Of a stretch of DNA of 64,000 nt, positions 57,427 to 64,000 are shown in pieces. The number at the start of each line of letters is the position of its first letter. Position 1 is the first letter of the stretch. Position numbers and translations under genes: made by a program. The DNA is from Boesenbergia rotunda (lineage: Eukaryota > Streptophyta > Magnoliopsida > Zingiberales > Zingiberaceae). Under the pieces are notes generated by a model. That model was not told where the DNA came from and searched no databases. It saw nothing but the letters and a program-made list of their open reading frames with translations. The DNA lies in contig JAGFNQ010005398.1 of the NCBI GenBank assembly GCA_024364735.1, positions 297,946-361,945 of the forward strand, read 5' to 3'.

Positions 57427-59752
57427 TGATGGACCCAAAATAGACTGTCACGAATGTGGGTCTCAAATTTAGAATATGAATAAATGCTGGAAACCCTTTT
57501 TGCAATCAAAATATGAAAACGTAGTAAAGGGGCCACAGGTCGTATTTTTCCTCGGGACTAGTTGACGTTGTGTGATTCGAGCTTGTATTTATGTGTCGTT
57601 AATGTTTTTGGGTTTCAAATAAATCTGGGGTTGTTGCAATTAGAAATGAAAGAGCAATAAAATAAAGGAACTAAACTAATGACTAAACAAGCAATAGCAA
57701 GTGATGGAAACCGAATCAACCCAAGAACTTAACTAAGATTGGAAAAGCAAATTTAAATTCAAATTGCAAAATAAATGCTGATGCAAAGAAATAGAGACAG
57801 TGATGGAATTTTTGGAAAGCAAATCAAGCTTAAAACAATTGCTAACTATGCAATTCGGAAATTTAACAAGCAACAAACATTAACACCAACTAGCTACAAG
57901 TTTTGGAAGCTAACCAATGCAAACAAATTCAGAAATGGATGAATGCAAACCTAACTAATTTCAGACACAAAAACTCACTAAAAACTGCATCTAACTTGGT
58001 ACCAATTAATATCAACTCTCTCTTGATACAAGGTGAAGAATTGATACAAACTTGATATGAAAAGGAAGAACACTTATTTGCCGAAAGGAAACTACTTGTA
58101 GATCTATAACCTGAGGGAATATGCTGATGTGAATCAATTAAGGTGAAGCAACCAATTAAAGTGCAGTTTTCAAAAGCTAATGAATGTGCAGAAACTGGAA
58201 GTTGGAACCGAAAGCTGAGAGCTACAAACAAGGCTGCAGAAATTAAGATTGATTGCAAACAAGATGAACTAAAAATGCAGAAATAAAAAGATTGCGCACA
58301 AACTCAGATCTCATGCACTAACATACTAAATGCTATCTTCAATTGCAGGAATGAACTAAACACAAATCTAATTGGAAATAAACTGAAAATTCTAAACTGA
58401 ATAGAGATTGCAGAAATAGAAGTGGCACGCAGCTATGTAGTTGGCACGCAAGCAATTAACAAAGAAATATACTAAAATTAAAGTCAATTGATCACTAACA
58501 AGTTCACTAAACTATTTAACTTGACGATTCAAAACCTAATTAAGCTAAACAATTCAGAACCATCTTAAACAGCAGATACAAGAAATTGCAGAAACAGAAC
58601 GTTGTGCAGAAATTACAACTACTGCAGAAACAGAAATTTAACTAAAAAACTACTCCTCGATCCTTCCCGAGCTCAGTACTCCTTGTTCGTCACGCAAGGG
58701 AGAGCCTCGGACCCATAAGCTCAGCAAATCATGGGGAAAACTCCATCTGCGATTGAATACAGCTCAGATTGCTTCATTCTGAAATTTCCACTCGAAATCT
58801 TCAGTTCAGCTGCGTCTGTGTGCGAAGGTGAGTTGATGATGATCCAAGCAATCTAGGGAACCCCTCTAAATAGCTCAGGTGGAAGGAATTGGAGCACAGC
58901 CGATCCGAAGGTAACAAATGGACAGAGCTGCGGAAACCTCTCAACAGCTCCGTTCTTGGGCAATTCCGAACTAGAAACTCTCACTGATGGTCTTCCCAAT
59001 GACCTAGCACATGATCTAAGCAAGGAAAACGAGTGTCGCGCCAATGGATTGAAGAAAACTTGAAATAAGATGAAGAACACGCGAAGAAGGTAGCTGCGGA
59101 GAATACTTGGCGAAGACGCGACAAGGGGAAAAGCTTTGGAAAATTTGATTAAGTACTTAATAGTGGACGGCCCAGATTGATTTGAGAAAATCCAACGGCT
59201 GATCTTGATCTGATTTAATCCAAACTTTGATGATGATGATCTGGGGTCGGGATTTGCCTTGTGGTAGCTCGGATCCTCCAGATTTGCAACGGATGGTCCA
59301 GATCAACCTAATCTTTGAATGGATGATCTAGAGTCCTCCGAGCTTGATCCAACGGTTGAATGAGCTCTGATTGGGATGAAACCTTCAGATCATGATCAAA
59401 GTGCTTGATCAACCCTAACCCTAGCTCGGATTGCTTCAGATGGTCCCGGATGGCTCAGATCTAGCCGCTTTTGAATCGGACGACCCAGATTAATCCGAAA
59501 CTTGATAACTCGATCTGGGTCCTCTTTCGACTCAAGTTTGACCCAGTATGCCCTAGGTCCATGAACCTTTCATGCCTACAAAAATATATCAAAAATTTAG
59601 TGGCCAAATAATCCAAATATGTGCAAATTTGCAATTAAGTCCTAAATAAGAGGAAGTCCTAAAACCTAGGGTAAAATCACAATTAAGCAAGTAAAACATA
59701 GGTCAAACATGAATTTTAGCAATTAAAATAATCAACAAAATGGTACTTATCA
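57427..59752 (-). repeat. Element H 5' LTR
   Basis: This is the partner of 48476-50800. Both begin TGATGGACCCAAAATAGA on the plus strand and end GTACTTATCA. The middle parts have diverged by many substitutions and indels, so H is old. Confidence 0.93.
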
Positions 59753-59757
59753 GATAC

Positions 59758-60973
59758 CATGAATGAAACATGGGCATCATCTCCTCATGTCAGACTTGTT
59801 CTGTTGCGAGCCTCTCATCATGTCGGGCCTGTAGGGCATCCATCTGCTCGACGTGATGGGCCTCCATCTCCTCTCGAAGACTATGAACCTCCAGCTCTAT
59901 CCGTGTAAGGTGTTGGTCCGTAGTCCATCGAAGGAGGAGGTGGCGGAGACCCCCTCAGCTACTCCTCGATCTCGGCAGCAACATCTGCGACATCAAAGTC
60001 CACCTCGTTGTCCGAGTCAACCTGTGGTGGAGCACCTCGTTGTCTCTACGATATGACCCCGGTGACCAAGGTATCTACAGCGGCTAGGGAAAAGTTTCTA
60101 TTTCCTATTTCGTCAAACTTGGTCATCGTGATGATCTCTCTGACACAAACATCATGACCGTAATGATGGAAGAGTGTGGTCAGGATGTGACAGTAGGGTG
60201 GCCGCACTCTAGAGTGAGTGGAGATGCTAGAGGCAAAGATGATCATCTGGAACATATGTAGATCGATGTCTATGTCCAGGTGGTGGATCATCACGTAAAG
60301 TAAGAATGAGTGAAAGGGTCGCATAACCGCTACATCCCGTGAAGTCAGGGGAAGAATGCAGCGGACCAGGACTCGATAAAGGCATAGTCCTGGATGCGCA
60401 ATCGATGGATCGAAAATTCTGCACCATCGGATCTCTCTCACCTCTGAAAAAATAAGAGTAGAGAATGTCGAGGGTAATGTGGGAGTAAGGAGCAGGAAAG
60501 GGAAGATCCATAGGAGGATAGCAAAAGAAGGTGGACTGAGAGGGTCGTAGTCCAAGAAATCTAGTAAATAAAGAAGGAGAAATGGTAAGTGGAAGGGTCT
60601 GAACAGTAGTAGTATAGCAGAAGTCATCGACTTTGACCAAGTTGTTATAAATCTCGGCACACAAAGTCATGTTTATGGAACTATTGCAGTATACTAATCT
60701 CTAGCTGGTAGTAACTAATAACATCTATGGCTGTGGGACAAGATTGGGTAAAGAAGCCCTTACTCAGATAGCTGGTTTTTAAGGGTTTATATGTTGCGGT
60801 AGCAAACTTATTAAAAAGGGCTAATGTAGGAAACATAAGGTCAGGGCTAGGTTCGGTACCGGGGTCGGTCTCGGTAACACGATGTTTGCTAATTATCATT
60901 ATCAACAAGAAGAATTGATTAATAATAATAAATTAAAAAAATAAGTCTCAAAAAAAATATACCGAAGAGGCAT
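59758..60973 (-). pseudogene. Element G ORF3 (spliced, frameshifted, cut by H)
   Basis: Homologous to E's ORF3: SCPTAIDVISYYQ, EIYNNL and RCILPLTSRDV align with E's CPSIIEVIDFY, EFYNNL and NCILPITSKPL. The likely start is the ATG at 60973, the first one downstream of where a TATA at 61075-61084 would direct transcription. Eleven coding bases are followed by a donor. The main exon starts at 60888. A stop at 60681 and at least two frameshifts (near 60670 and 60450) break it. The acidic C-terminal part follows to H. An alternative in-frame ATG at 61066 lies only about 10 bases from the TATA. Confidence 0.75.
60889..60962 (-). other. Putative intron of ORF3 in element G (74 bases, phase 2)
   Basis: Minus-strand donor CG|GTATAT at 60962, acceptor ATTAG|C at 60889, A/T-rich between. 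The codon position and phase equal those in E although the intron sequences differ. Confidence 0.65.
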
Positions 60974-61074
60974 CGTAGGAGAGGAAGAAGAGAGGAAGGC
61001 TTGGGATGCTTGGGAAGGCCTTAGAAATGAGGAAGAAGTTGTGATTTGGTGTGGAGAGGGTGCCATGGGCGAGG

Positions 61075-61230
61075 CCTTATAAAGACCTTCTCGGGTTCCC
61101 GTGAGGGTCATGAGGCGCCCGTGCCAGGAGATTAGGCGCCCATGAGTTTACTCGGGCGCCTGAAACCAGCATGTCAACCTTTGACTGCCTTGGATGGGGT
61201 TAAAGTTTCGGGCGCCCGGTTGACCTTTCT
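61075..61230 (-). promoter_or_regulatory. Putative ORF3 promoter of element G
   Basis: CTTTATAAGG (minus) lies at 61075-61084. GGCGCC-type boxes stand upstream at about 61113, 61136, 61165 and 61211. The same combination, GGCGCC boxes upstream of TATA, forms the promoter of A-type LTRs. Confidence 0.5.
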
Positions 61231-61259
61231 TTGACCGGGTTAATTTAATTCAATCAAAG

Positions 61260-61770
61260 CCTAATGAATGAGTTTATGTAAATTTTGAAAATGGTTAAGT
61301 TGTATTAATTAAAAATAGTTTCATTAAATTGAAAGATTAATTTAGATTTTGAAATCAGGTTAAATTTTGAAAACTTGGATTTGAAAATCATTAAGTTGAA
61401 TTAAGTTAGATTTTGAAAACCTTAAGTTAAATTTTGAAAATATTAAGTTAAATTTTGAAAATATTGAATTGAATTTTTGAAAATATTAAGTTAAATTTTT
61501 GAAAATATTGAATTGAATTTTTGAAAATATTAAGTTAAATTTTTGAAAATATTAAATTGAATTTTTGAAAATATTAAGTTGAATTTTCAGAAATATTAAA
61601 TTGAATTTTTGAACATATGAAGTTAAATTTTTGAAAATATTAAATAGAATTTTTGAAAATATTAAATTGAATTTTTAAAAATATTAAATTGGATTTTTGA
61701 AAATATTAAATTGGATTTTTGAAAATATTAAATTGGATTTTTGAAAATATTAAATTCTAATTAATTTGGA
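61260..61770. repeat. A/T tandem repeat of about 23 bp in element G
   Basis: About 15 or more units of TTTTTGAAAATATTAAATTG and variants. Comparable arrays occupy A 7425-7700 and C 13780-14475. Confidence 0.93.
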
Positions 61771-61854
61771 TTTTTTTAATTAAGTTAATTGAAGGTATAT
61801 TAAAGGTAGAATTAATTGAGTTGGTTGGGTTGGACTAAATTATTAGGTCCTAAG

Positions 61855-61909
61855 CATCTCACCCATTTCTATGTGACAAAACAGGTATCCTTATATATTT
61901 TGTGAGATG
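61855..61909 (-). other. Hairpin of element G (single copy)
   Basis: CATCTCAC (61855-61862) pairs with GTGAGATG (61902-61909). On the minus strand the loop has TATAAGG and the 3' side continues GAGATGCTTAGG as after pol in A. Confidence 0.6.
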
Positions 61910-61989
61910 TATTAATTTTATCTTTGATTTATGTTAACACTATGATTTGATTGAAACTTGTGTTAGATTTAGGTTTAACAATTAGTGAG

Positions 61990-62359
61990 TTGAAAATAAA
62001 TTTCGATAATTGGCTTCCAGGTCTTGGCGAGGCACAGAGGTCTTCTTTGGTCGTAGCCTTATTGGATCATCAACCCTTTCCTAGACAAAACCTTTTAAAG
62101 AAATTTTATTCTCAAATTACCTTTTGAGAAACCCTGGTCTAACTATTTGAGGATTTAGCGAGGTAGCTTCGGTTAGTTCCACCTGACTACCTGACTTTTT
62201 AGACAAGCTTCCCTAACGTACTATCATCTCGCCCACCCTAATACTAGGTTGTGCAAGTTTCAATTAAGTCAGATCCTTATCTAACCGTTTCTAAGTCTAA
62301 GCATAATATTCTTGCAAAAAGAAAATAAACAAGCATTAAACAACAAGAAAAGAATTAAT
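61990..62359 (-). other. Spacer block of element G
   Basis: About 61990-62260 matches A 2929-3240 and C 13230-13530. No ORF. It follows gag directly. Confidence 0.78.
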
Positions 62360-64000
62360 TTACCTAAGTATAAAAATGGTTTTTATATTGGCTCCCCCTG
62401 GACTAAAGCCTCGGTATGGGTTAGGTAAGATGTGAATCTTGTCCTTGGGAATCCAATATTGGTTTGGTCCAGCTTGATTTGTCAAGCATAATTTTGGGAC
62501 CCATGCTTGGACTCGAGTTTTACTTGGGTTCAAAATAGAATAATACGATCTGTAATGTGAGTTAGTTCGATAACCAAGTCTGGATCGGTTTAGAACTGAT
62601 TTTTGTTTTCCAAGAATCATGTCAAGACTCTTGGAACCCAAGGAAAATCATTCTAATGCAGCTCTAAGTTCCTTTGCCTAAGATTTCAAGAAGGAATTCT
62701 CTTCCTCAAGTTTTTGGACTTGAGTGGAGGTTCCTTCTTGAACTGGTTCAATTACGCAGCTAGAGTTGACTTCCTCTTTCAGGATTTTGACTTCCTGTCG
62801 GAGGGATTTGACCAGAACTTTGGCTTTGGCCAACTTATGAGACAAATACGAGATTAAGTCATAAAGCTGAGATTTGGGATAGCCTCTTACCGTTATTTGT
62901 CCATCTTTTGAAATTGAGAGCTTTCCGGTTATGACGCATTCTTCTGGTTCCGATTCTGATTCGGTGTCAAGACTATCCGATGCTGTCAGCTCGAGGAGGT
63001 TGGCATGTGGAACTTCTTCTTCTTCTGAAGACAACTCATCCCACATAGCTTTGAGAGCCTTCTTCCTCCAGTTCTTCTTGTTCTCCTTCAAGTTGGGGTG
63101 CTCCGACTTGTAGTGACCTTTCTTGTTGCACCCATAACAGGTTACTTCACTTTTCGCCTTTTGAGTGGTAGTCGATTCAGCTGGATCATCCTTTTGCTGG
63201 TTCGCCTTCTTCTTCTTTCTTTGGCCCTTGATCATTTTGTAATAGCTCCGGGCCATCCGGACCAGCTCCGGATGATCGATTCCGTCGTCATCAGATTCTG
63301 AGTTGGAATCTGACTCGGGTATCAGTTGTATCTTCTTCTTCTTTTGCTTTGTAGGGACTTTTCCTGCAAAAAGAGCTAAACCCTTCTCGATCTGTGAAGC
63401 GTTAGTCTGTTCATGGAGTTCTAACTCAGAAAAAGTTCATCGAGTTTAATATCGGATAAGTTCCTTGAAACCTTATAAGCATCTACCATAGATGCCCACA
63501 ATGAGTTTCTGGGGAACGAGTTTAGAGTATACCTGATGAGGTCACGGTTTTATACCTTATGACCTATCATGTGTAGACCGTTCATCAGTTCTTGGATCCT
63601 AGCGTGGAGCTGTGCAGTTGTTTCACCGTCTTGCATTTTGATTGTATACATCTTGTTAAGAAGGAGATCTCACTTACTGATCCTTGTGTCTGACGTCCCT
63701 TCATGCAGCTCGATCAATTTGTTTCATAGTTCTTTAGCGCTACTAAATGGGCCGACGCGGTTGAGTTCCTCCTTCATCAAACCACACTGGAGGGTCTGAG
63801 TAGCTTTGGAGTACTTCTATCTTCTTTTTGAGTGAAGTGTCCCACTCATAGTACCCTTGAACCTCTCCTTGCGAGTTCTTCGAGATCTCTAGTCCAGACT
63901 GGATTATGATCCACATTTCCACCTGAGTTTCAGGTGGACCTCCATTCTGCTCTTCCAGTAGGAGAAATCCTCTCCGGAGAACAGAGGAGGACGTGTGGTG
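62360..64000 (-). pseudogene. gag: Element G gag (broken, start beyond window)
   Basis: The first residues are outside the window; DFSYWKSRM is encoded at about 63960. Several stops and frameshifts disrupt the UBN2-type region (63430-63960). A clean frame (63256-62678) carries a zinc knuckle at 63098-63139 whose last Cys is His (CYGCNKKGHYKSEH). An acidic Ser/Glu stretch and a coiled-coil-like part follow. The C-terminal segment (62641-62360, SLDMILGKQKSVLNRS) follows after another break. Closest to element A gag. Confidence 0.88.

Larger units (their letters stand above)
48476..59752 (-). mobile_element. Element H: gypsy (Athila/Tat-like) with gag and protease only
   Basis: LTRs of 2325 and 2326 bp run from TGATGG to TTATCA on the plus strand. 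The primer site for tRNA-Asp lies inside the right LTR and a polypurine tract next to the left one, so it reads on the minus strand. Gag and protease are recognisable. RT, RNase H and integrase are absent; a 303-codon ORF of unknown function takes their place. Flanks GATAAC (48470-48475) and GATAC (59753-59757) are an imperfect duplication. Confidence 0.92.
59753..64000 (-). mobile_element. Element G: A-type copia with gag and ORF3, pol missing (partial)
   Basis: On the minus strand: gag from the window edge (64000) to 62360, the spacer block shared with A and C, one hairpin, an A/T tandem array, a promoter-like stretch with GGCGCC boxes and TATA, then ORF3 cut by element H at 59752. Neither LTR is in the window. 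Gag and spacer are most similar to element A. Confidence 0.85.

Overview
This window is plant nuclear repeat DNA. Almost every base belongs to nested LTR retrotransposons, and I see no host gene, rRNA, intact tRNA gene or CRISPR array. The copia elements have tRNA-iMet primer sites (TGGTATCAGAGC). The gypsy elements have a tRNA-Asp type primer site (complement of CCCCGGCAACGGCGCCA). Together with long LTRs and heavy nesting these point to a flowering plant with a large, repeat-rich genome. A monocot is my weak guess. Letters below are my own element labels.

Layout. A (1-9115, +) is a decayed copia with gag and pol; its 5' LTR is cut by the window edge. It sits in an LTR of B (copia, -, 9116-19798), a short coding-free derivative. 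B is split by C (9741-17268, -, TSD CTTTT), a pol-less relative of A. B adjoins remnants of an old gypsy J (-, 19799-21069 and 29484-30285). J's LTR is split by F (21075-29478, copia, +, TSD ATCTA). At 30286 an A-type LTR begins (E0) and is cut at about 30447 by E (copia, +). E's 2 kb 5' LTR is itself split by D (30763-39126, +, TSD GGAGG), a gag-only copia. D's gag is split by S, a gypsy-like solo LTR (33208-36673, TSD TGGGG). The nesting here is four deep. E continues with gag, pol and a third gene, ORF3 (40823-48475). H (48476-59752, -) is a gypsy with two LTRs, gag and protease but no reverse transcriptase or integrase. It carries an unknown repeat-rich ORF in their place. G (59753-64000, -) is another pol-less A-type copia with gag and ORF3.

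How the parts relate. A, C, E0 and G form one family: they share LTR start, GGCGCC motifs and a gag-pol spacer. B and D form a second family and E a third. A, E, F, H and G are broken by stops, frameshifts or deletions. D's gag was apparently intact until S landed in it. A and E are SIRE-like in layout (long LTRs, gag, pol, extra 3' ORF).

The most unusual signals are: (1) LTRs of all three long-LTR copia families carry short palindromes at fixed spacing (16, 18 or 19 bp), with symmetry kept while sequence changes; (2) ORF3 in both E and G appears to begin with a tiny exon followed by a phase-2 intron, and in G lies behind an LTR-like promoter; (3) a covarying hairpin flanks pol in A and is left single in the pol-less C and G; (4) the repeat ORF of H.
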